In this document: piece by piece, positions 22,074 through 29,316 of the stretch | How the letters are laid out: the number at the start of each line of letters is the position of its first letter | Numbering within the stretch: position 1 is the stretch's first letter | Assembly: GCA_947467395.1 (NCBI GenBank) | Contig: CANIIC010000023.1 | Span: forward strand, 1-33,087 | DNA from: Bryobacterales bacterium | GTDB lineage: Bacteria; Acidobacteriota; Terriglobia; Bryobacterales; Bryobacteraceae | Direction of reading: 5' to 3' | Length of the DNA stretch: 33,087 nt | The notes under the pieces: generated by a model | What the model saw: only the letters and a program-made list of their open reading frames with translations | Databases searched by the model: none | Told to the model about the DNA's origin: nothing | Position numbers and translations under genes: made by a program

Positions 22074-24632
22074 CTATTTAACGGAGACCTTTTGCGCTGC
22101 CGATGTGCTCGATGCAAACGTTGCGGTGCCACTGTAGATTGCAACGATGGACCATGTTCCCTTGATTGTGGCTGTTGTGGGTGTCCAGCGGAACACAACT
22201 TGACGCGGGCTCGCGGGGGCAACTCCTGTGTTCGAAGTACCGAGCGTGAGCGTACCTAGTGTTACGGTTGACCCGCCAATTGTCCCACTGAACGTCACCG
22301 TGCCGCCTGCAACTGTCGTCGGGGCGACTGTGACCGTCAGGTCAGTAGTCGATGTTCTGCCGCCGACGGTTACCGTCGGCGCGCTGGGAGCATTGAGTGT
22401 GGTTGTGGTGGCCGTTTTGACCACCTGTACAAGAATTGCGGAAGTCGTTGCTAAGAATTTTGCGTCTCCGGAATAACTTGCCGTGATGTTATGGCTTCCC
22501 GCCGTCAAAGTGGTGAGGTTTGTGAGTGAGACTTGATTGTTCGCCGCTAGTCCCGGAAGAGTGAGAGTCGCCAGAGTGACCGATCCGTCAAGGACTTTGA
22601 TTGTTCCCGTCGCTCCATTCGATGCCACGACCGTAAGAGAAACGCCCTGACCCGCGACGGAAGGATTCGCGCGGGACGACAAAGTCAGCGTGGCCGGACT
22701 AGCCGCGGCGGAAACGCTGATCGTAACGCCGCTTGAGGTGGATCCGCTGAAGGTAAGGTCTCCTCCATAGATTGCCGTGACTGTAAATTGCCCGCTGGTG
22801 GCAGGGGTCCAACTCAGGACCGCCTGTCTGTTGGCATTGACTGAAGCCGTGCCTATTTGGACTCCATTTGCCACGAACGACACCGTGCCCGTCGGCACCG
22901 CGCTGCCCGAGCTTCCATTTACGGTTGCCGTCAAGCTTAGCGGTGTTCCAGCTGTCGCCGTTGCCGTGGAGGATGTCAGCGTAATCGAGCTAGCGACCTT
23001 GACGGTCTGAGACAACGGCTGGGTGGTCGCTGAGGCCGCGTAGGTCCCATCGCCGCTGAACTGTGCCGTGACGGTGTGCGTTCCCACCGCGGTGAAGGAG
23101 ACCGATAGACTTGCGGTGTTCCCCACGAGTGCTGTTCCCGAGACGGTTCCCAGGTTTGCGGCCCCATCAAAGAATGTCACCGAGCCGGTAGGATTCACGG
23201 TGCTGCCGCCCGTTGCAATTGTGGCCGTGAGTTGAATCACCTCATTCGTTCCGGAAGGATTCTTCGACGATGTCAGCGTGAGCGTCGTTGGCACCAAGGC
23301 GGCGATCAGTTTCGTGGATTGTTCGGTCGCGCCACCCAGACTGGAGGAGACACTCAGGCTGGCCGGAACCACCGTGAGGGTCTTGGTGAGGGCGTTATTG
23401 GAAAGATTGCTGATCAACACGCGAGGGGCGTCGTTTGTGCTGACGGACAAGGTGGGATTCGCCAGTTCATCGCTGGAGTGCGCCTGCACGGTTAGTATGC
23501 CTCCCGTATCGTAGGTGAGGCTGTCAATGATCACGTCATCTTTGAGCGGCGACACCCCAGTGGTGGCCCCGCCGGCGGGAAGCGTCGCGGTCACCACAAC
23601 CGGGGTCCCGGCTGAAACAGACGACGGAAACGACTTATAAAAATACCCGAGACCATCGGTTGCCAGCGTTTGAGTTGTACCACCGACACTTGCTGTGACC
23701 GTAGCATCGCTTTGGGACCGGGCGAACACCTGCACCGACCTCCCATTCGCGTTGTTGGTGTAGCTGGTGCGGTCCACCGTCAGAGGCGGTGCCACCACGC
23801 CGGTGTACAGCTTGCCTACGATGGCAAAGAGATTCTGCTGTGCACTTACACCAGGTCCGGAGATTTTGAAGAAATTGGTGTTGTAGGGACTGCCGATCAC
23901 CGTGGACAATACATTCGGATCCCCCAGGTATCCCGCTGGCGGCGGACCGCCGGGCCCTTTAGGGTCCCACTCCAGAAATGGCCCCACGTTCGTCGTCGGG
24001 ATCACTTGACTGAAGTCTCCGCAGGGCGGCCCCACGCAGCCCTGATCGATTGTGCCCTTATACGATCCGTCCGCCGCGGCTACGATTGTTTCTGTGCCAA
24101 AAGGGTGCGTGACGGTATAGGTGGCTCCCGACTGCAGCGCGCCCTTGGTGAAGACGATCCGCTTCCGGGCGAAGACTACCTGGTTTCCCGGGGCCACCGT
24201 GAGTGGAAAGAAGGTTCCTTCAAGCGCCAGGATCAGGGTGCCTTTCGCGCCACTGGGTAGCTTGAGAATCGCTGTCGCGCTGGAGTAGAAGATTTCTGCC
24301 GGGAAATTCGTCGGGAAGACGATCGGAGACGTGTCTCCTGCGGGAATCAGCCTGGTGAGCGCACACAAGTCTCCGCCAGGATTGGCCGGTACGGCCGTGG
24401 GATTTGTCAGACACAATTCCAACGCTCGGCTGGGTTTGGTCCGGCTATTGTCGGTGTAATAGGTGGGGAACCCCTGGACCGGATCCAGTGGTCCCCCCAC
24501 GGCCAGGCCCAAGCCCTGAGCACTTGCGTGTGGCATCACGGGGAGTATGCCCGCAAGCAATACTACAGAGCAGACTCTGCGAATCAACGTCGCGGAGAAC
24601 CGGGGGAATGAGCCGAATGGAAGAATGTTCAT
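22074..24632 (-). CDS. Secreted Ig-like repeat protein, paralogue 2 (four Ig-like domains)
   Basis: I choose the ATG at 24632, giving 852 residues. It yields a normal signal peptide (MNILPFGSF...PVMPHASAQ, about 39 residues), and it places the upstream cassette 58 bp away, matching 60 bp for paralogue 1. A GTG at 24680 would add 16 residues. The shared N-terminal region has LELCLTNP..GGDLCAL, QGCVGPPCGDFSQVI, YLGDPNVLSTVIGSP, VDRTSYTNNANGRSVQVFARS and LTVQAHSSD. Four Ig-like repeats follow from about residue 445; the strands FSGDGTYAAS, YGGDLTFSGS, YSGDAKFLAT and YSGTATFASS mark their ends. The protein ends at the last Ig domain with no anchor. Codon choice is less GC-biased than in glgC or aroF. 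It is probably an extracellular structural or adhesive protein; this is unproven. Confidence 0.85.
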   Translation of the reverse strand: MNILPFGSFPRFSATLIRRVCSVVLLAGILPVMPHASAQGLGLAVGGPLDPVQGFPTYYTDNSRTKPSRALELCLTNPTAVPANPGGDLCALTRLIPAGDTSPIVFPTNFPAEIFYSSATAILKLPSGAKGTLILALEGTFFPLTVAPGNQVVFARKRIVFTKGALQSGATYTVTHPFGTETIVAAADGSYKGTIDQGCVGPPCGDFSQVIPTTNVGPFLEWDPKGPGGPPPAGYLGDPNVLSTVIGSPYNTNFFKISGPGVSAQQNLFAIVGKLYTGVVAPPLTVDRTSYTNNANGRSVQVFARSQSDATVTASVGGTTQTLATDGLGYFYKSFPSSVSAGTPVVVTATLPAGGATTGVSPLKDDVIIDSLTYDTGGILTVQAHSSDELANPTLSVSTNDAPRVLISNLSNNALTKTLTVVPASLSVSSSLGGATEQSTKLIAALVPTTLTLTSSKNPSGTNEVIQLTATIATGGSTVNPTGSVTFFDGAANLGTVSGTALVGNTASLSVSFTAVGTHTVTAQFSGDGTYAASATTQPLSQTVKVASSITLTSSTATATAGTPLSLTATVNGSSGSAVPTGTVSFVANGVQIGTASVNANRQAVLSWTPATSGQFTVTAIYGGDLTFSGSTSSGVTISVSAAASPATLTLSSRANPSVAGQGVSLTVVASNGATGTIKVLDGSVTLATLTLPGLAANNQVSLTNLTTLTAGSHNITASYSGDAKFLATTSAILVQVVKTATTTTLNAPSAPTVTVGGRTSTTDLTVTVAPTTVAGGTVTFSGTIGGSTVTLGTLTLGTSNTGVAPASPRQVVFRWTPTTATIKGTWSIVAIYSGTATFASSTSAAQKVSVK

Positions 24633-24689
24633 CAGAGGTAGCGCGAGCCAGTTGCCGCCGAGAGGGGAGCCGGGGTTCACCTTCTCTCA

Positions 24690-24769
24690 ACAACTTCTTG
24701 ACATCTTTTTTACAACTCAAGTCTCACAACCACGGCTGAATGGCGCAGTGTGTCGTCCGTACCAGACTC
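24690..24769 (-). promoter_or_regulatory. Shared upstream cassette, copy B (before Ig-repeat gene 2)
   Basis: ACAAC, ACATC and ACAAC occur at 24690, 24701 and 24712 on the plus strand, again at exact 11-bp steps. GTACCAGACTC follows at 24759, again 47 bp beyond the third pentamer. The first pentamer is 58 bp from the chosen ATG. Outside the repeats, TACAACTCAAGT and GCGCAGTG also match copy A, so the two upstream regions are homologous over their length. Confidence 0.65.
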
Positions 24770-24887
24770 CTTGGGACGTTATGTGCGTTATCTGCGGAAT
24801 CTCAGAACCCTCGCGCCCGGTCCTATCGTGTGGATATTCGGCATAACCATCTGATTCGCAGACCTTTGCTTGATGTGCCGAGCGCGC

Positions 24888-24941
24888 CCGTACCGGTACA
24901 GTCGCTTGCTGCTTCCCTCCCATGACTCGACAGAGGTCCTA
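24888..24941. promoter_or_regulatory. Conserved distal upstream block, copy B, with a GTACCGGTAC palindrome
   Basis: CCGTACCGGTACAG (24888-24901) is identical to 21781-21794. TGACTCGACAGAGGTCCTA (24923-24941) matches 21818-21836 at 17 of 19 positions. The distance from the third pentamer of the proximal cassette to the palindrome is 178 bp here and 177 bp in copy A. The rest of 24633-25022 contains no gene that I can support. Confidence 0.5.
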
Positions 24942-25022
24942 CCGGGGAGAAAATGCAACGGACCGCATGTAACCGTTATCGGCAAGATCTGGTGTCTCCC
25001 GTTCGTCACGCCTGAAAAAGAA

Positions 25023-25050
25023 AAGAGCCCGGACCGAAGTCCGGGCTCTT
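25023..25050 (-). terminator. Intrinsic terminator of the PEP-CTERM gene
   Basis: AAGAGCCCGGAC (25023-25034) and GTCCGGGCTCTT (25039-25050) form a perfect 12-bp stem. On the minus strand the loop is TTCG, the very stable UUCG tetraloop, and the stem is followed by TTCTTTTTC. It lies 43 bp after the PEP-CTERM gene stop and should end that transcript. Confidence 0.85.
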
Positions 25051-25093
25051 GGTTGTGTCCACCCCGAAGGAGGATTCGGGGAGAACGGTGCTC

Positions 25094-25657
25094 TTAAGGA
25101 CGGAGGCGACGCTTTGCCGCAGCGCCCAGGCCGATCAACCCCAGGCCCAGCAGTCCGACCGAAGATGGCTCCGGCACGGGTTCAAAGGTCCCGATTTGTG
25201 TCACTCCCGATCCCTGAGAGAAGTTCACATTGCCAACGCCGGCGGTACCGATGGCGATTCCGGCCGTGTCGTCGGGCCCCCCGCAAGTGAATTTCCCTGT
25301 AAGGCAGAGAAAGTAGTAGGGAGCCGAAGGCGACGTGAACGCGACCAAAGCGTTGTTTCGCCCAAAGTTGAAAAACAGCCCGGTAGCCGTGGCGGAAAAC
25401 CCGCTATCGACGATGCTCACGCTCGAGTTACTCGGGGTTAGAGTGGTGGAGCTGGTAAAAGATGGCGCTACGAGAATACTCCAATCGAGAATGTTGCTCG
25501 CTGCAAGATTCCCAATGGTGCCATCCGTGGTGATTGTGCCCGAAGCGGAACCTGCACCGATCGGGCCTAGGGCCACTTCAAATACTGTTGACGCCTTGGC
25601 CTGGGGGCACAATCCCGAGGCGAATGCCAGGGTTAGTACCGCAAGTATGTGTTTCAT
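25094..25657 (-). CDS. PEP-CTERM sorting-domain exoprotein
   Basis: The start is the ATG at 25657 (MKHILAVLTLAFASG...), giving 187 residues with a signal peptide ending near QAKAS (about residue 22). A longer frame to 25840 would enter the neighbouring gene. The body is Ser/Thr/Gly-rich with no domain I recognise; two Cys flank the segment LCLTGKFTCGG. The C-terminus is a classic PEP-CTERM tripartite signal: VPEPSS, a hydrophobic helix (VGLLGLGLIGLGAAA) and a basic end (KRRLRP). By family knowledge such proteins are processed by an exosortase and are often linked to exopolysaccharide or biofilm. No exosortase is in this window. It sits between two hairpins downstream of Ig-repeat gene 3. Confidence 0.88.
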   Translation of the reverse strand: MKHILAVLTLAFASGLCPQAKASTVFEVALGPIGAGSASGTITTDGTIGNLAASNILDWSILVAPSFTSSTTLTPSNSSVSIVDSGFSATATGLFFNFGRNNALVAFTSPSAPYYFLCLTGKFTCGGPDDTAGIAIGTAGVGNVNFSQGSGVTQIGTFEPVPEPSSVGLLGLGLIGLGAAAKRRLRP

Positions 25658-25687
25658 GATCCCTGTTTCTTGCATTTCAACAGCTAA

Positions 25688-25721
25688 AATCCCAGCCCGG
25701 ACTCTCATCCGGGCTGGGATT
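25688..25721 (-). terminator. Intrinsic terminator of Ig-repeat gene 3
   Basis: AATCCCAGCCCGGA (25688-25701) pairs with TCCGGGCTGGGATT (25708-25721) through 14 bp around a 6-nt loop. On the minus strand it is followed by TTAGC, so the T-tract is short (ATTTTAG). It lies 25 bp after the Ig-repeat gene 3 stop and 30 bp before the PEP-CTERM start. The PEP-CTERM gene must therefore be reached by read-through or by a promoter overlapping the hairpin. Confidence 0.75.
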
Positions 25722-25746
25722 GAGGGACTACGCCGACACTCCGTGT

Positions 25747-28530
25747 TTACGGAAGTAACGTGTAGGTGTTGGTGACGGTGGACGTATTGTAATTCCCCGC
25801 ATTCGTACCCGTCGGGGTGATCGTCATCGTCACGGTGCAAGTCGCACCACCAGTCGGCGGGGCCACTGTCGGCCTTGCGTTGATGCTGGCGATGCTGGCC
25901 GTCACGCCGCCGGTCACCGCCCGCAGCACGGTGCCCAAGGTGGCAGTGCCGATAGCGAAGTTACAGGCTGCGTTGGTGCCACTGCTGGCAAAGGTGACCG
26001 AACCAGCCGGCAACGTAGACGTGCCTACCGCAGAGACGAAGGCATAGAAGTCGCCATTCCTCTTCTGGGAGAACGCCTTTGTGGTGGTCGTGCTCGTGAT
26101 GGTTGTCCCACCGTCCACGACAACCGCGCGCGCGGTCAACGAGAACTTCACCGAGCTGGAAGCAGTCTTGGTCACCGAACCGTACGGGCTGGGAGCCGTC
26201 GGCTGGTAGGTGGCCGTGATCGTAAACGCGCCGCCAGTAGACGGTGCATTCACGTTGGTGCTCCACACACCGCTGCCATTGTTCGTAGCGCTCCAGAGGG
26301 TTGCACCGATCTGGAACTGCACGCTACCCACTGCATCGGTGGGCAGAGTGACCGAGACCGGGAACTGCTGGCCCAGTGTGTAGCTGGTCTGCAGCGTCGA
26401 GAAGTTCATGCTCGCGACCGCGCCGACGGTGGCCGTCACCGCGGCGGACTTCAGCGAGGCGGAGAACTGAGCGTCGCCAAGATACGCGGCAGCAATCGAG
26501 TACGTACCCGCCGTCGCCGGAACCCAGCTCAGTGTGATGGCGCGGGTGCCAGCATTTGCGGACGTCACCGCAACATCGCTAGTGGTTACGTTGCCAGCAG
26601 AATTGGTGATGTAGAACCGCATGAAGCTACCCACCGTCAGCGCCGGCAGGCCGGACGTCGTAACGGTCGCCGTCACGGTGGTGGCGGTGCCAACTGCACC
26701 GCTGATGGTGGCGGGGGTGACGGTGACAGACGTCGGATACCGAACGGTTACGACCGTGGATGCCGTAGAGGTAGAGGGGCCGTAGACCAAGTCGCCGGCG
26801 AACGCGGCCGTAATGGTGTGCTGCGCCGTCGGGGTGGTGGTCAGACCGGAAATGGTTCCCGTGAAGGTCAGAGTCGCGGGGTCCTGAGCGATCGGGCCCG
26901 TCAGAGGCTTGGTCCCTTCCAGGAAGACAACCGTTTGGCTGGTGGCGATGAGGTTGCCGCCGGAGTTGCGCACTGTGGCAGTCAACGAGAACGGTGCCCC
27001 GCTGTCGACCGTTACAGCGAGATTCGGAGCCGCTCCCGTCGCGTCACTGAACGAGGTGGTGCTGGGCAGCAACCCGTTCACCAGTTCCAATGCGCGAGTA
27101 GAGACGCCACCTTTGCTGGAAACCAGGCGTACCACCGCCGGCGGTGCCAGCACCTGGATGTCCAAGGAATTTGACGTCAGCGTGCCGATGGCTACAGGAG
27201 GAGCAGCCGTGTTGAACACCGTGATGACCGGGGTGTCCGGGGTATCGCTGGAGTGGGCATTGATGGAGAACCCCTTGGTCACCGTATTGTAGTAGGCCGA
27301 ATCAACGACCACGTGATCCGTAATCGGAGACGTCGCAACCGTGGTCGCAGTGTTGGCCACAGCGGTGACACGAACGGATGTCGGAACCAAAGTCGCGGAA
27401 CCAGCCGGGAAGGACGCGAAGAAATGACCGGATGCGTCACCCGTCATCTGAGCAGAAGCAGTACCAGCGACCGCAGTCACCGTGGCACCCGGCAACGAAC
27501 GGGCAAAGACCTCGATGATCGGCGTGCTGGAACTGGTCTGGAGGGAATACGTGGAACGATCGATGAAAACATACGGCGGCACGGGACCGTCGAAGACTTT
27601 GCCCGTGATGTCGAAGGTGTTGTGTGTCGTCACCAGGGTTTCGACACTGTTGACCACCTTGTAGATCTCGATCTGGTTCCGGCCGATCGGGCTGCCCACC
27701 GCAGGAACTTCCGTCCCGGGCGTGCTCAGGAACTGACCAGCAGGAAGCCGAGCCGGGAGGACCGCCGCGCGCATCATGCCACCAACGTTCTGGGTGGTCA
27801 GGATCTGATCGAACGCACCGCACGGAGGACCAAGGCAGCCTTCGTCACTCGTCGTTCGGAAGTCGCCGGTGGCATCCGTCACAAAGCGGATGTCTCCATA
27901 GGGGTGCCGCAGGACGTACTCGGTGTTTGGAGCGAGGCTGCTGAACGCATTGATGCGGAAGCGAGCAAAGGTGACGTTCTGACCCCGGGCCGGATTGGGG
28001 CCGGGGAAGAAGGATCCTTCGATCGCGACCTCCCAAACCAGGTTCTTGACGTTGCCCGGTTCCACCGATGGAATCTTGGCAGTGTTGCGGTAGTAGAAGG
28101 TTTCCGGGGGATAGTTGTCAGGGAAGCTGATCGGCAATGCCGGGTTATAGACACCAGCCAAACCCGCGATCAGCAGACCGCAAGGGTCCGTGCGATCCAC
28201 CGTTGGATCCACGATACACGGTTCCAGTGTATAGCTGGACTGAGGATTGGTCTGGGTCGCGGCGTTGGCTGCGGTGCCTTTCGATGTGTAGAAGAGGGGA
28301 AAACCGTCCGTGCGGGTTAATGGACCGGCCTGAAACAGACCGGCTCCATAGCGGTTATTCGCCAAAGTCTGAGCGTGGGCGTTCGTGCCGAGCAGGGAGA
28401 CGATGACCGCTCCGGCCACCATGAACCACTGCGCCAGCTTCGAGCCCGTCGCGCGGCGCGAGGAGGGGGTTCGCTCCGGTGGTGGTGATACCAGATTCTT
28501 TAAGAGTTTCACTATTGTGGATTCCTTCAT
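25747..28530 (-). CDS. Secreted Ig-like repeat protein, paralogue 3 (four Ig-like domains)
   Basis: The ATG at 28530 gives 927 residues. The N-terminus is unusually long and basic before the hydrophobic signal core (MKESTIVKLLKNLVSPPP..SRRATGSKLAQWFMVAGAVIVSLLGTNAHAQ, cleavage near residue 54). The shared region follows: LEPCIVDP..DPCGLL, EGCLGPPCGAFDQILTT, FIDRSTYSLQ, IIEVFARSLPGATVTA and FSINAHSSDTPDTPVITV. After it come four Ig-like repeats (about 490-927). The last one has two Cys (NAACNF and GATCTV). Codon use is more GC-biased than in paralogues 1 and 2, and the upstream cassette found before those genes is absent here. Paralogue 3 is thus the most diverged of the set. A 59-bp piece of its last domain recurs next to glgC. 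It is probably extracellular; the function is unknown. Confidence 0.85.
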   Translation of the reverse strand: MKESTIVKLLKNLVSPPPERTPSSRRATGSKLAQWFMVAGAVIVSLLGTNAHAQTLANNRYGAGLFQAGPLTRTDGFPLFYTSKGTAANAATQTNPQSSYTLEPCIVDPTVDRTDPCGLLIAGLAGVYNPALPISFPDNYPPETFYYRNTAKIPSVEPGNVKNLVWEVAIEGSFFPGPNPARGQNVTFARFRINAFSSLAPNTEYVLRHPYGDIRFVTDATGDFRTTSDEGCLGPPCGAFDQILTTQNVGGMMRAAVLPARLPAGQFLSTPGTEVPAVGSPIGRNQIEIYKVVNSVETLVTTHNTFDITGKVFDGPVPPYVFIDRSTYSLQTSSSTPIIEVFARSLPGATVTAVAGTASAQMTGDASGHFFASFPAGSATLVPTSVRVTAVANTATTVATSPITDHVVVDSAYYNTVTKGFSINAHSSDTPDTPVITVFNTAAPPVAIGTLTSNSLDIQVLAPPAVVRLVSSKGGVSTRALELVNGLLPSTTSFSDATGAAPNLAVTVDSGAPFSLTATVRNSGGNLIATSQTVVFLEGTKPLTGPIAQDPATLTFTGTISGLTTTPTAQHTITAAFAGDLVYGPSTSTASTVVTVRYPTSVTVTPATISGAVGTATTVTATVTTSGLPALTVGSFMRFYITNSAGNVTTSDVAVTSANAGTRAITLSWVPATAGTYSIAAAYLGDAQFSASLKSAAVTATVGAVASMNFSTLQTSYTLGQQFPVSVTLPTDAVGSVQFQIGATLWSATNNGSGVWSTNVNAPSTGGAFTITATYQPTAPSPYGSVTKTASSSVKFSLTARAVVVDGGTTITSTTTTKAFSQKRNGDFYAFVSAVGTSTLPAGSVTFASSGTNAACNFAIGTATLGTVLRAVTGGVTASIASINARPTVAPPTGGATCTVTMTITPTGTNAGNYNTSTVTNTYTLLP
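25994..26052. repeat. Source copy of the 59-bp duplicated segment
   Basis: This in-gene segment of Ig-repeat gene 3 encodes, on the minus strand, the stretch DFYAFVSAVGTSTLPAGSVT of the last Ig-like domain. It matches 18334-18392 at 57 of 59 positions. It is taken as the source because it lies in an intact ORF. Confidence 0.85.
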
Positions 28531-29316
28531 TCCAGTTGGATAGCGCCGACGAGAGCTCGACGAATTCTTAAGGAGTGTCGCAATCCAGCGTGTATGGAAC
28601 ATCCAACGCAAGTCCCAAACTCCGAAGGTCGAACCGTACTGTGGTAGTCCTCCGTTAAAGGCGCGATCCGATGCACGGGCAGGCTGGAGCCGATTATGGA
28701 AGTCGTTGATTTGAGGATCCTGCAAGGGGGCCAATGGACGCCCATTGCGTTGAAACTCTCGTACCAAAGTGCGGACGAAACAGCGTCAATCCAGTAATCC
28801 GCAATTGACGGTTACAGGCGAATTGGCCGTGAGACCCGCACCGTAGTAGATGCACGGCGCCTGCGCTGAGGATTGCTGTAAACCGTTCCTGGAAATCGCC
28901 ATCTTCGTAGGGCCGCTGGGACTTCGGAAATCGGAAAGGACGTGTGGGGCCCAGCCGCAAGCCAGTACGTACACTTTGCGCAATGTGCAGAAACACGAGC
29001 AAAAGTGAAGAAACCAATGGATTCGCCGGAGCGGCCCGAGTGCTGGCGGAGCCGATGGACAGTTCACTTTAGTTATGGCGAATGAAGTGAGCTAGTACGA
29101 TTCGGCCAAAGCGGGATACAGGCTTGCGGACAAGTGCAGCGTGGCCGCCGCGAACTTCTCGATGTGCCTGGGGAGCGCGAATCAGGCTTACGAGTAGACT
29201 TTGGATGCCACCCGGTTCGATGTATGGGCCGCTAGCCGCCACAAAACGGGATGGCACCTTCCGCAACCGTTGTGGGCTGCAACCCGGAGGTCCGCCAGGG
29301 TCGCGCTTTTATGGCG
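28531..29316. other. 786-bp region without a supported gene
   Basis: The region separates Ig-repeat gene 3 from the receptor gene, both on the minus strand. Short ORFs exist on both strands, but none has a convincing ribosome-binding site, family resemblance or codon bias. The 11-bp-step cassette seen upstream of Ig-repeat genes 1 and 2 is not recognisable at the matching distance, and no terminator hairpin follows the receptor stop at 29317. It may hold the promoter of gene 3 and decayed sequence. Confidence 0.4.
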
